This document shows positions 23,794 through 32,385 of a stretch of DNA of 32,385 bases, piece after piece. Source of the DNA: Chitinophagaceae bacterium (lineage in GTDB: Bacteria > Bacteroidota > Bacteroidia > Chitinophagales > Chitinophagaceae); NCBI GenBank assembly GCA_947455215.1, contig CANGNA010000051.1:1-32385 (forward strand). Reading direction: 5' to 3'. The notes beneath the pieces are model-generated. The model had not been told where the DNA came from, did no database searches, and was given only the letters and a program-made list of their open reading frames with translations. The stretch's first letter is position 1. Every line of letters starts with the position of its first letter. Position numbers and translations under genes: made by a program.

Positions 23794-24564
23794 ATGGAAT
23801 ACGCAAAATCGTTACAGCGTTTACGCACTATAATGGACGAGCTACGCGAGCAGTGCCCCTGGGACCGCAAGCAAACCATACATACGCTGCGCCCGCAGAC
23901 CATAGAAGAAATATATGAGCTGAGCGACGCGCTGAACAACGAAAACTGGAAAGATATTAAAGAAGAACTGGGCGACCTGCTCCTGCACATTGTATTCTAC
24001 AGCAAGATCGGTGCAGAACAAAACCAGTTTACGCTCGACGATGTGATAGAAGGTGTATGCAATAAGCTGGTAGGCCGTCATCCGCATATATACAGCAATG
24101 TAAAGGCGGAAGACGAAGAAACAGTAAAGCAGAACTGGGAGAAGATAAAACAGAAGGAAGGAAAAAAATCCATCCTCAGCGGCATACCGCCATCTATGCC
24201 CGCACTGGTAAAAGCGCTACGCTTGCAGGAAAAAACAAAGACAGTAGGCTTTGAGTGGGAAAATACACAGCAGGTAAAAGAAAAAGTAGACGAAGAGATA
24301 CAGGAATTATATGAGGCAGTAGCCGGGGGTAATGCAAAAGAGATAGAAGACGAGATGGGCGATGTGTTCTTTGCCCTGATCAACTATTCACGCTTTGTGA
24401 AGGTGGATCCGGAGCTGGCACTGGAGCAAACCAACAAGAAGTTCATGCGCCGCTTTCAGCGGGTAGAGGAGATGGCCGCAGCACAAGGGAAAAGCCTGCA
24501 CGACATGACGCTGTGGGAAATGGATGCACTATGGAATAAAGTAAAAGAAGAGGAACGTAAATAA
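23794..24564 (+). CDS. mazG: Nucleoside triphosphate pyrophosphohydrolase MazG
   Basis: A 256-residue all-helical enzyme with two MazG domains. It hydrolyses (d)NTPs to the monophosphate and pyrophosphate, clearing aberrant nucleotides. Domain 1 has CPWDRKQTIHTLRPQTIEEI with EExxE at E38-E42 and EELGD (57-61), the Mg-binding set; domain 2 repeats it in DEEIQELYEAV and IEDEMGDVFFAL. The SxxxGIPxxMPALVKALRLQ linker and length match E. coli MazG. The sensor kinase gene begins four bases after its stop, so the two are almost certainly co-transcribed. Confidence 0.95.
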   Translation: MEYAKSLQRLRTIMDELREQCPWDRKQTIHTLRPQTIEEIYELSDALNNENWKDIKEELGDLLLHIVFYSKIGAEQNQFTLDDVIEGVCNKLVGRHPHIYSNVKAEDEETVKQNWEKIKQKEGKKSILSGIPPSMPALVKALRLQEKTKTVGFEWENTQQVKEKVDEEIQELYEAVAGGNAKEIEDEMGDVFFALINYSRFVKVDPELALEQTNKKFMRRFQRVEEMAAAQGKSLHDMTLWEMDALWNKVKEEERK

Positions 24565-24568
24565 GCAA

Positions 24569-27500
24569 ATGAGGGGGCGGTTATCATATGGCATATGGCT
24601 GGTGCTGAGCGTTACGTTCTGGACTGCCGGCATACTGTACTACCGTGCGCACAGGGAAGAGGTACTGCCTGCGCAGATGGCGCGCATCATCAATGAAGAT
24701 CTCTCCGGCCGCGACAGGGCGTTCAATCGCTTCATGCAGAACACCAGTCTTATCTCACGTATTTTTTCGGACTCTATTACCCGGCAGGAACTTGAAAGCA
24801 TCAGCAAGCAACCTTTTTACCTGTATGCTTACGATGGTGATTCTTTACGGTTCTGGAGCGACAATACTTTTGTTGCGCAAAACAGGGACTCGCTACAGGC
24901 CGGCCTCTCTTTGCGCAAAAATCAGAAAGGTATCTTTCTGCGCCGCTACCTGAAGCAAACAGAACTGCCCGGCAATAAAAAGATCATTGTCCTCTACCCT
25001 ATTCTCATCCGCTACCCATTAGAGAACGATTACCTGCATGCACATTTTGCCGCGTCTTCTCTTATCCCTGTCAATACCAGGGTGAGCGCCAACCCAACCC
25101 GCGGTCCCGATGAGTATCCCATTATGCTGCAAGGCAGTAATGCCCCAATAGCCTACGTTGGGTTCAATAAAGAAGATATCCAGAAATGGGTACCGGACAC
25201 TTTGTTCATCGTACTGCTGATAGCGGCCATACTATGCACCCTGGCATTACTGCAACTACTCATTACAGATCTTACGCGGCGCAGGAATAAACTGCTTGCC
25301 GCGACTATCATAGTCGGTATCGGCCTTGGCATCAGGCTTTTACTTTTTGAATGGGGCGTACCGTTCAACCTCGATACCCTGACGTTATTTTCACCCACCC
25401 TTTATGCTTCAAACAGGTTCCTGTCGTCGCTGGGCGACCTCTTTATCAGTATGCTGCTGGTGCTATGGATACTTGTATTTATTATCCGCAACACCAGGTA
25501 TGCACACTATTGCACCGGTATAAAACACAGCTACAGTCGCGTAATTGTTGCAGTACTTCTATTGATGGTTACTGGTGCTTATGTGCCCTTCTTCATCAAG
25601 ATCATCCGTAGCCTTATTCTCGATTCCCGCATATCATTCGATGTCACACACTTTTATTCGGTGACCATCTATTCATTCTATGGTCTCTTAGCCATAGTAT
25701 CAATTATGGGACTTTCGTGTACCATATTGTTCCTGGCCAACGTACAGCTGAATATACTCATTCGTAACAGGTGGATAAAGTACATGGCTGTTGGGTTATC
25801 TGTATACATAGCCTTGCTTATACTGGGTCACCAGGCCGATCTGTTTTACCTGCTGCTATTGGCCGGTACAGTAATTGTTTTTGTCCTGTTCGATGTGCAA
25901 CGCCTTTCGCTCACATCTAAACTCTTCGAACCAAGGATGATCGTATGGGCGCTTGTGCTCTGCTCCTTTTCCACATTGATCGTACATCATTATAACGAAG
26001 AAAAAGAAAAAGTAACACGCCTGGCCTTTGTAGAGCAACGCTTATCGCCCCACCACGATGATCAGCTGGAACTATCGTTCGATAAAACAGCCCGCCGTAT
26101 TGAAAAAGATAAAACACTAAAGTCGTTTTTCTACAAACCGTCGGCCAACACCCGTAAGATGCTGAACAGCTATCTTGACTCTGTTTATCTCTCGGGGCTT
26201 ACAAAATACCAGACCAATATATACCTGTTCGATGATGAATTCCGCCCACTGTTCAATAAAGACACATCATCGTTTGAAACACTGACAAACGAAAAGACAG
26301 AAGCGGTGATCACCAACTCTGCCTATCTGTTCTACAGGGAGTCTATCCTCAACAAACACTATTATATTTCTTACCTGCCGGTGTATAATGATACCGTGAA
26401 TAATTTCATTGGCTATGTATTCATTGGTCTCGATCAGAAGAAAGCGGTAACTGAGACCGTTTACCCTGAACTACTTCAGCCCACCGCCAGCCATTCTTCT
26501 CCCGGCGACTTCGAGTATTCTTACGCAATGTACATTGGCGGCAAACTGGTAACACAAACCAATGACTACCCGTTCCCTATACGCCTAAAACATGACACCC
26601 TTAAAGACCAGCAATATGTTTTCGATTCTGACGGAGAATACTCTGAGCTCTATGATAAGATAGCAGACAAGCGCACCGTTGTTGTTGTGCACCACCACAG
26701 CGAGGGGATAGAGACCATTATCTTGTTCTCCTTCCTTTTTGGTATCCAGGTACTCATTGCCGTCATCATCGTTGCCTACCAGGGTTATCTGTATATCATG
26801 TCGGGGCGGCTGTCCTCCCTGCGCCTTTCGCGCATATCGCTGCGCAGGCGCGTGCACCTCTCCATGCTTGTTATATTGCTGCTGTCTTTTGTTATTATCG
26901 GTGTAGTTACCCAGCAATATTTTACCGACGAGTACAGAAAGTCTAATGACAACAAACTGCAGGCTGCATTAGAGGTGGCTAAACAGTCTGTACAAGATTA
27001 CCTGTCGCGCGAAAAAGCTTACAACACGGTATATACTTTCGATACTGTAAGCCGGTCGCAGGCGTTCCACACTTTTATTACAGGGCTTGCCAACAACCAG
27101 AAAATAGACATCAACATTTTTGATGGCAATGGCAGCCTGCTCACCACATCGCAAGACGAGATATACGACAAGGGCCTGATGTCGCGCCGGATGAAACCGG
27201 ATGCGTTTTACCAGATGGACGACGAAGGCGTATCGCTCGTGATACAAAAAGAACAGGTAGCCGGCTTGTCTTACATATCGGCCTACGAAACGCTGCGTAA
27301 CGAAAAAGGCATTACACTTGGCTATATCAATGTGCCTTTCTTTACTTCAGAGAAAGACCTCAACTTCCAGATATCTAATATCATTGTTACCCTCATCAAC
27401 CTATATGCATTTCTCTTCCTCATCTCCGGTATACTTACTGTGTTTGTTACCCGTTGGATTACCAAGTCGTTCGATATCATCATAGATCAGTTCAGCAAGC

Positions 27501-28303
27501 TGAACCTGGAACGTAACGAACGTATCGTTTGGCCTTACGACGATGAGATAGGCACACTGGTGCGGGAGTATAACAACATGGTACGAAAGGTAGAAGAGAA
27601 CGCGGCACGCCTGGCACAGAGCGAACGGGAAAGCGCCTGGCGCGAGATGGCCCGCCAGGTAGCCCACGAGATCAAGAACCCGCTTACGCCTATGAAGCTG
27701 AATATCCAGTACCTGCAATCGGCGATGCGTAATGATAATCCCAATATCAAGCAACTCACCGAGCGCGTGTCAGCATCCATAATAGAGCAAATAGACAACC
27801 TGTCTTATATAGCTTCAGAGTTCTCCAACTTTGCCAAGCTGCCCGAGGCCCGGCCCGAAGAGTTACAGCCTGCGGCCATGATAGCGAAGGCTATAGAACT
27901 ATACACTAAAGATGATACACTTACTGTAACATTCGAGGCACCGGAAGAGGCGCTTGTGGTGCTATGCGACCATAGCCAGCTGCTGCGTGTATTTACCAAC
28001 CTGTTAGAAAATGCCAAACAAGCCATACCGCCGGAAAGGCATGGCCAGGTAACAGTATGTGTTAAAAGGGATGTTGATGATATCCTGATATCAGTAGCAG
28101 ATAATGGTACAGGCATAGACGAAGAAACATCGCGCCGCATTTTCCAGCCTTACTTCACCACCAAGTCATCAGGCACCGGCCTGGGCCTGGCCATGACCAA
28201 AAAGATAATCGAGTTCTGGAAGGGGCAGATATGGTTCGAGACCAAAGAGGGCGAGGGCACCACATTCTTCATAAGATTGCCCCTGGTGGATGAGCAGATG
28301 TAA
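24569..28303 (+). CDS. Giant multi-pass sensor histidine kinase (HAMP, NtrY-like core)
   Basis: A 1244-residue membrane kinase. Hydrophobic segments lie near 9-25, 211-232, 242-262, 290-307, 322-345, 366-390, 404-420, 425-442, 456-473, 716-740, 764-782 and 936-960, about twelve in all. They delimit three extracytoplasmic regions (~26-210, 474-715, 783-935) that may be Cache/PAS-like sensors, though I cannot name them. A HAMP-like linker follows (WPYDDEIGTLVREYNNM), then the H-box ARQVAHEIKNPLTPMKL with H1033, N-box NLLENAKQAI (N1148), G1 DNGTGI (1178-1183) and G2 GTGLGLA (1202-1208). The core resembles NtrY-type kinases. No response regulator is adjacent. It starts four bases after mazG. Confidence 0.93.
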   Translation: MRGRLSYGIWLVLSVTFWTAGILYYRAHREEVLPAQMARIINEDLSGRDRAFNRFMQNTSLISRIFSDSITRQELESISKQPFYLYAYDGDSLRFWSDNTFVAQNRDSLQAGLSLRKNQKGIFLRRYLKQTELPGNKKIIVLYPILIRYPLENDYLHAHFAASSLIPVNTRVSANPTRGPDEYPIMLQGSNAPIAYVGFNKEDIQKWVPDTLFIVLLIAAILCTLALLQLLITDLTRRRNKLLAATIIVGIGLGIRLLLFEWGVPFNLDTLTLFSPTLYASNRFLSSLGDLFISMLLVLWILVFIIRNTRYAHYCTGIKHSYSRVIVAVLLLMVTGAYVPFFIKIIRSLILDSRISFDVTHFYSVTIYSFYGLLAIVSIMGLSCTILFLANVQLNILIRNRWIKYMAVGLSVYIALLILGHQADLFYLLLLAGTVIVFVLFDVQRLSLTSKLFEPRMIVWALVLCSFSTLIVHHYNEEKEKVTRLAFVEQRLSPHHDDQLELSFDKTARRIEKDKTLKSFFYKPSANTRKMLNSYLDSVYLSGLTKYQTNIYLFDDEFRPLFNKDTSSFETLTNEKTEAVITNSAYLFYRESILNKHYYISYLPVYNDTVNNFIGYVFIGLDQKKAVTETVYPELLQPTASHSSPGDFEYSYAMYIGGKLVTQTNDYPFPIRLKHDTLKDQQYVFDSDGEYSELYDKIADKRTVVVVHHHSEGIETIILFSFLFGIQVLIAVIIVAYQGYLYIMSGRLSSLRLSRISLRRRVHLSMLVILLLSFVIIGVVTQQYFTDEYRKSNDNKLQAALEVAKQSVQDYLSREKAYNTVYTFDTVSRSQAFHTFITGLANNQKIDINIFDGNGSLLTTSQDEIYDKGLMSRRMKPDAFYQMDDEGVSLVIQKEQVAGLSYISAYETLRNEKGITLGYINVPFFTSEKDLNFQISNIIVTLINLYAFLFLISGILTVFVTRWITKSFDIIIDQFSKLNLERNERIVWPYDDEIGTLVREYNNMVRKVEENAARLAQSERESAWREMARQVAHEIKNPLTPMKLNIQYLQSAMRNDNPNIKQLTERVSASIIEQIDNLSYIASEFSNFAKLPEARPEELQPAAMIAKAIELYTKDDTLTVTFEAPEEALVVLCDHSQLLRVFTNLLENAKQAIPPERHGQVTVCVKRDVDDILISVADNGTGIDEETSRRIFQPYFTTKSSGTGLGLAMTKKIIEFWKGQIWFETKEGEGTTFFIRLPLVDEQM

Positions 28304-28352
28304 ACGTTGACATTTGTTGTCGGTTGCACGGACCATTACTAAGCCAGAACCA

Positions 28353-29396
28353 TTAAAACTTCGGACACACCGTTTTCTTCACCACTCCCGGTACACCGCC
28401 AAACAAACCGCTGTAAGACAGTGTTATTTCATAGCCGCCGCGTAGCTTGCTGGCTTGCTTAAGGGTAGACATGTTCACATCGTAGCTTACGCCTATTGCA
28501 GTCTTCCCATACCTTAGTTTTACCACAGGTATAATAGCATCCTGGAAACGGTAAAACACACCCGCAGTTACAGCATACGATGGCTTGTTGCCGGGGTTCT
28601 CGTCCGACAAGGTGCCCAGTATACCCGTTACCCATTCCATATAGGTTCCTTGTAGGGCAAAGTTGGTGTGCACCTGGAAACCCAGATCGTCCTTTACATT
28701 AAAAGCTACTGCACCATTCACATTCCAGCGCATATTGGCATTTACCGCGGGCGTCTGGTCGTAAGAAAAATTGGGCTGTGTAAGGTGGTAGCCCGCTATA
28801 CCTATCATGTAGGTAACATCGTTGGCAGGGCCCCGGCTGGTGTTGTAGTTGATGCCGGCACCAAGGTCCCACATACTCATTTTGGTGTTGGTAAAATTCT
28901 CAAACGTAGGATTGTTGGGATCGTAGTGCCCGCTCTGGTATTGGTTGTCCACCGTCACACTACTCTTGTCAAAGCTATACTGGGTATACCCTGCGGTAAA
29001 GCCCACAGACAAGTAGGTATTCTTCTCGGTGTTCAATGATTTACTGAAGTTAAGCGCCGGATATACCGAGGTAATGTTCTGGTTAAGCGATCCGGCCTTG
29101 TCTGTAACGCCAAGCAAGCCTATGCTCAGGTAGTCGTTGGAGTAATGCCCTATCGGGAAGCGCACCTCTCCGTAACCCAGTGCGGTAACAAACGGATGGC
29201 TGATACTGCTCCACTGATTCCTGTAATAACCACCGATTTTAAAGTCGTTAGAGAATACGCCCGTAAGTGATGGATTGCGAAGTATGGATGTCTCGTAAAA
29301 CTGGGAGAAATGTATGTCGGCCTGCGCAGCGCACAAATATGGCGCTGATGCAGTGGCTACCAGTAAGGCAATTTTTAAACTCTTCTTCATACGCAC
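28353..29396 (-). CDS. PorP/SprF-family type IX secretion system membrane protein
   Basis: A 347-residue predicted outer-membrane beta-barrel with a signal peptide (MKKSLKIALLVATASAPYLCAAQ) and the family's opening DIHFSQFYETSILRNPSLTGVF, then YYRNQWSSI. Later motifs are GYEITLSYSG and an unusual Cys-containing end (KKTVCPKF). The ATG at 29390 (MKK) is an equally good start. In Flavobacterium johnsoniae SprF is needed to secrete or anchor the adhesin SprB, and genes of this family commonly follow a large adhesin with a type B T9SS domain. That is the arrangement here: it begins four bases after the stop of the PKD protein and should act as its partner. Confidence 0.93.
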   Translation of the reverse strand: MRMKKSLKIALLVATASAPYLCAAQADIHFSQFYETSILRNPSLTGVFSNDFKIGGYYRNQWSSISHPFVTALGYGEVRFPIGHYSNDYLSIGLLGVTDKAGSLNQNITSVYPALNFSKSLNTEKNTYLSVGFTAGYTQYSFDKSSVTVDNQYQSGHYDPNNPTFENFTNTKMSMWDLGAGINYNTSRGPANDVTYMIGIAGYHLTQPNFSYDQTPAVNANMRWNVNGAVAFNVKDDLGFQVHTNFALQGTYMEWVTGILGTLSDENPGNKPSYAVTAGVFYRFQDAIIPVVKLRYGKTAIGVSYDVNMSTLKQASKLRGGYEITLSYSGLFGGVPGVVKKTVCPKF

Positions 29397-29400
29397 GTGT

Positions 29401-32385
29401 TTACTTTACTATGGTTACATCTCCTTTTAAGAATAGCGGCTCGCCGGTATCACATACAGCATCTATCAGGTACACATATACATCAGGTCTAGAATTGCCA
29501 CCATTAAAGGTGCCGTCCCATGCATTGCTCTTGTCGTTGATCTTGATGTTTGTTCGCTCAAACAGCAGCTCACCCCACCTGTTGTATATCCTGAAGGCTT
29601 TGATGTTGCTTACCCCCGATCCGCGCGGATAGAACACGTCATTCTGCCCATCATTGTTCGGCGTAAATGTATTCGGTATGAATATCTGGCTCTCATCGCA
29701 GAACAGGTAAATGGTCACATCGTCTGATGTCTTACAGCCAAAGTCGGTAGATACTGTTACGGTATAGGTAGTAGTGTTATAGTTATACGCTGTAGGGTTG
29801 TAGCAGGTATCGCAACTAAGCGTATTGGCAGGCTGCCATTGATAAGAATAGATATTGGTGCCCGTTGCTACTATGTCTGCATGCGATCCTGCAACCAATG
29901 TCTGGTCAGGCCCGGCATTTACCGTTGGTAACGGATGTACGGTAACGGTAACATAATTAGTATCCGGCACACAGCTACCCAGCTGGGCTATGATCATATA
30001 AGTGGTAGTAACACTTGGTGTGGCCACTGGGTTGTATATAGAGGCATTGTTCAGGCCCGATGCAGGCACCCAGTTATACGTGGTAGCCCCGGTATCGTAC
30101 AATTGCACCGGCACCTTCTGGCACACCTCGGTATCACCCCAGCCATTACTAATGGTCTTGGTACGTAGCGATACCATGACGGTATCCGTATTCACACATC
30201 CATTGGCATCAGTACCTGTTACTGTATACGTAGTTACTATTGTTGGCGATGCCTGCGTGGTCTGGCAGTTAGGGCAGGTAACGGGTGCAGGTATCCATAC
30301 GTAGCTTACGCCGCCGTTGGCAAATAACGTTGCCGGATCGCCCACACACACTGTAGTGTCGGGGCTGGCAACAATGGTTGGCGGCGGGTTCACTACCACA
30401 TTGCGCGTCACCCCGCCGCTACAGCCCCAGCCGTCAGTAACTATAAGTGTTACAGGGAAAGTGCCTACTGTACCAAAGAAGTGCGAGGTTGTGTTGGTAT
30501 ATGCCGAGTCACCCGGACCAAAACCCCAGTGCCAGTTATTTACAGTAGAGAAATAGCTACCCGATGTGTCGGTAAATGTTACGTTCGAGTTCACACATAC
30601 CGGGTATGGGTTGGTGGTAAACCCTGGGTTTACGGCATCTACTTTTATAGTGTCCAGTCCGGTGCTCGAGCTCTGACAACCGGAGTTGTCACTAAGTATC
30701 AGCTTGGGTACATATGCACCCGGCAAGCTATAGATATGCGTAGCTGTGTCCGATGAACTTGGTGTGCTGGTGGTACCGTCCGCAAAGTCCCATATCACAT
30801 TGGGCACATTGGTAAGCGATGCCGAGAAGTGTACCGACAATGGCGCACAGCCGGTAAGCGGTGTGTAAGTAAACCCACCCGCATTGCCGTATATGGTCAC
30901 AATACCGTAAGCCGTGTCTTTACAGCTATGGGTATTGGTTGCTACCAGGGTTACAGTATAAACACCCGATGCAGTGTACAGATCATTTGGTGAGAATGAG
31001 ACGGATGTACCCAGGTCGCCAAAATTCCAGTTATAAAAAGCACCTCCGGTAGTGGTGTTGGTAAAATGCACTGCCAGGGGAGGGCATATAGACACCGAGT
31101 CATCCATATGGAACGCGGCATCCGGCCTGGTTACAATAATATATCCGGTATATACAGCCGTATCGCGGCAACCATTGGCATCTATTACTGCCAGCTTTAC
31201 GGTATAAGTACCGGTAGCTGTGTACACGTGGTCTGGAGAGACTACAGAGCTGGTATCACCATCACCAAACATCCAGAACGAGCCTACTACTCCTGTCGTC
31301 AGGTTACTGAAGTGCACATTCGAGCCTATACACGGAAATGTGTTGCTGGCTATGAACGATGCATGTGGCCGCCATACCGTGATCATGGCCGGGCGGGTTA
31401 TCGAATCTTTACAACCTATATTGTCAGTAACTATTTCTTTTACATCATAGGTACCTCCCGCAGTATAAATATGTGATACCGTTGGCGTGGTAACCGTTAC
31501 TACGCTGGTAGGCGTAGCATCTCCAAAGTTCCATTTATAGTTCACCATCGATGTGCCGGTAACACCCGTGCTGCCATCGGTAAAGGTCACGTTAAGCGGC
31601 GCACAACCTATTACAGGTGCCCCGGTAAAGTTGGCGACGGGATGCGATGATAGTATCCAGTTCGTTCGCGAAGCCGTATCAAAACAGCCATGCTCATCCC
31701 GCATCCGGTATCGTATCGTATATATGCCCGGTGTGGGGAACCAATAATTAAAATTGGCACTGGTGTCGTAGTCGAGCGTCACTCCGTTTACATCCCAGAA
31801 ATTTTGTATGGCCGTGCTTCCCGTTATCGTTCGGGTAAAGTGGACCGTATCTCCCGAACATATTGCCGTATCATCGGCAAAAATATGCGGCACGGGTGGA
31901 ATAAGATTTAAGGATACTGTTGCCGTATCGCGGCACCCGCTGTGTATGTTATAAGTGGTCAGCATGGCAATATAGATGCCTGGGGTAGCATAAATATGGT
32001 TGGGGGTGTCGGATGTCGACTGGAACCCATCACCAAAGAACCACAACGGCGCATCATTGCCCAGCGACACATCATCAAATGTCACACGTGTATATGGATC
32101 GCAGTGGTATGCAGACGAGATAATAGCCTGTGGTGAATCAACCAGGAAGGAATCGACCCAAACATATGGCGGGCCCTGGCAGCCATGATACGACCCGATG
32201 AGTGTTACTGTGAACAAACCCGGATGAGTGAACATATGCGTGGTGTTCGCAAACGTATCCACCTGGCTCGATCCATCACCCCAATCCCAGGAATACTGAT
32301 CCACCGGCCCGGTAACAATATGCGCATTGAACTGTACTGTTTTGTGGTAGCAGATATGGTGCGGGTTGGCGGTGAAATTGACCAC
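29401..32385 (-). CDS. PKD-repeat surface protein with T9SS type B (gliding motility-associated) C-terminus, partial
   Basis: The frame is open to the right edge and its first residues (VNFTANPHH...) are already mid-domain, so the true start lies outside. Within 994 residues I count about eight PKD-like beta-sandwiches (YSWDWGDGSS, LWFFGDGFQS, YKWNFGDATP, FWMFGDGDTS, YNWNFGDLGT, VIWDFADGTT, WHWGFGPGDS and one degenerate FWDVNG). Three Ig-like units of the VCVGDPATLFANGG type follow, then the type B sorting domain: FIPNTFTPNNDGQNDVF, FRIYNRWGELLFE, AWDGTFNGG, DVYVYLIDA. It should be exported by Sec and T9SS and held on the surface, probably as an adhesin. It is co-transcribed with the PorP/SprF gene downstream. 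Confidence 0.95.
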   Translation of the reverse strand: MVNFTANPHHICYHKTVQFNAHIVTGPVDQYSWDWGDGSSQVDTFANTTHMFTHPGLFTVTLIGSYHGCQGPPYVWVDSFLVDSPQAIISSAYHCDPYTRVTFDDVSLGNDAPLWFFGDGFQSTSDTPNHIYATPGIYIAMLTTYNIHSGCRDTATVSLNLIPPVPHIFADDTAICSGDTVHFTRTITGSTAIQNFWDVNGVTLDYDTSANFNYWFPTPGIYTIRYRMRDEHGCFDTASRTNWILSSHPVANFTGAPVIGCAPLNVTFTDGSTGVTGTSMVNYKWNFGDATPTSVVTVTTPTVSHIYTAGGTYDVKEIVTDNIGCKDSITRPAMITVWRPHASFIASNTFPCIGSNVHFSNLTTGVVGSFWMFGDGDTSSVVSPDHVYTATGTYTVKLAVIDANGCRDTAVYTGYIIVTRPDAAFHMDDSVSICPPLAVHFTNTTTGGAFYNWNFGDLGTSVSFSPNDLYTASGVYTVTLVATNTHSCKDTAYGIVTIYGNAGGFTYTPLTGCAPLSVHFSASLTNVPNVIWDFADGTTSTPSSSDTATHIYSLPGAYVPKLILSDNSGCQSSSTGLDTIKVDAVNPGFTTNPYPVCVNSNVTFTDTSGSYFSTVNNWHWGFGPGDSAYTNTTSHFFGTVGTFPVTLIVTDGWGCSGGVTRNVVVNPPPTIVASPDTTVCVGDPATLFANGGVSYVWIPAPVTCPNCQTTQASPTIVTTYTVTGTDANGCVNTDTVMVSLRTKTISNGWGDTEVCQKVPVQLYDTGATTYNWVPASGLNNASIYNPVATPSVTTTYMIIAQLGSCVPDTNYVTVTVHPLPTVNAGPDQTLVAGSHADIVATGTNIYSYQWQPANTLSCDTCYNPTAYNYNTTTYTVTVSTDFGCKTSDDVTIYLFCDESQIFIPNTFTPNNDGQNDVFYPRGSGVSNIKAFRIYNRWGELLFERTNIKINDKSNAWDGTFNGGNSRPDVYVYLIDAVCDTGEPLFLKGDVTIVK

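Noticed and set aside
23085-28303. A defence or phage-related island built on mazG and the SET gene
   Set aside because: The mazG is the two-domain housekeeping type next to ubiX, the SET gene is 20 kb away, and there is no nuclease, helicase, integrase, toxin or CRISPR signature nearby.
29401-32385. Reading the first codon at the right edge (GTG) as the start of the PKD protein
   Set aside because: The sequence there is mid-domain with no signal peptide, and the frame is open to the edge, so the gene is simply truncated by the window.
1-32385. tRNA, rRNA, CRISPR array, insertion sequence or origin
   Set aside because: I saw no cloverleaf-like or rRNA sequence, no regularly spaced direct repeats, no transposase gene and no cluster of DnaA-box-like sites on reading through both strands.

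Overview
The window looks like chromosomal DNA of a Bacteroidota bacterium, most likely in or near the Chitinophagaceae. The evidence is type IX secretion (T9SS) sorting domains of both type A and type B, a PorP/SprF-family protein, two LruC-type lipoproteins, DUF3667, a Bacteroidota-style H-box (SHxVRRPL), promoters matching the TAnnTTTG -7 consensus, and almost no Shine-Dalgarno sites. Genus assignment is inference; there is no rRNA or tRNA gene here to anchor it.

Layout. 1-3.2 kb: two tandem minus-strand paralogous lipoproteins, one cut by the left edge and one complete with a C-terminal LruC domain, behind a 416-base regulatory region. 3.5-4.6 kb: a small AT-rich SET-domain protein followed directly by a seven-helix membrane protein. 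4.6-6.5 kb: two unrecognised minus-strand genes, one soluble and one membrane. 6.6-12.7 kb: a GT8 glycosyltransferase, a carboxypeptidase-regulatory-like exported protein, an Omp28-like secreted thioredoxin-fold protein with a T9SS tail, a PAS plus H-box protein without a kinase domain, a DUF3667 zinc-ribbon membrane protein and a GT-B glycosyltransferase. 12.8-18.6 kb: a complete tripartite RND efflux operon on the minus strand (adaptor, pump, outer-membrane channel) closed by a good terminator. 18.7-20.9 kb: a small exported poly-Asp protein and two convergent GT7 (beta-1,4-galactosyltransferase-like) genes sharing one perfect palindromic terminator. 21.0-24.6 kb: clpX, a thioredoxin-like protein, ubiX (flavin prenyltransferase) and mazG, with a REP-like hairpin between ubiX and mazG. 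24.6-28.3 kb: a 1244-residue histidine kinase with about twelve membrane segments, four bases after mazG. 28.4 kb to the right edge: a PorP/SprF-family protein directly downstream of a large PKD-repeat surface protein with a type B T9SS tail, which is cut by the window edge.

How it fits together. Most genes serve the cell envelope: lipoproteins, T9SS cargo, a surface adhesin with its probable anchoring partner, efflux and several glycosyltransferases. Housekeeping genes (clpX, ubiX, mazG) are interspersed. I found no CRISPR array, prophage, insertion sequence or recognisable defence island. The most distinctive items are the convergent animal-type GT7 pair in AT-rich DNA, the H-box protein lacking a catalytic domain, the mazG-coupled giant sensor kinase, the tandem LruC pair with uneven divergence, the dyad and repeated octamers upstream of that pair, and the adhesin/PorP module.
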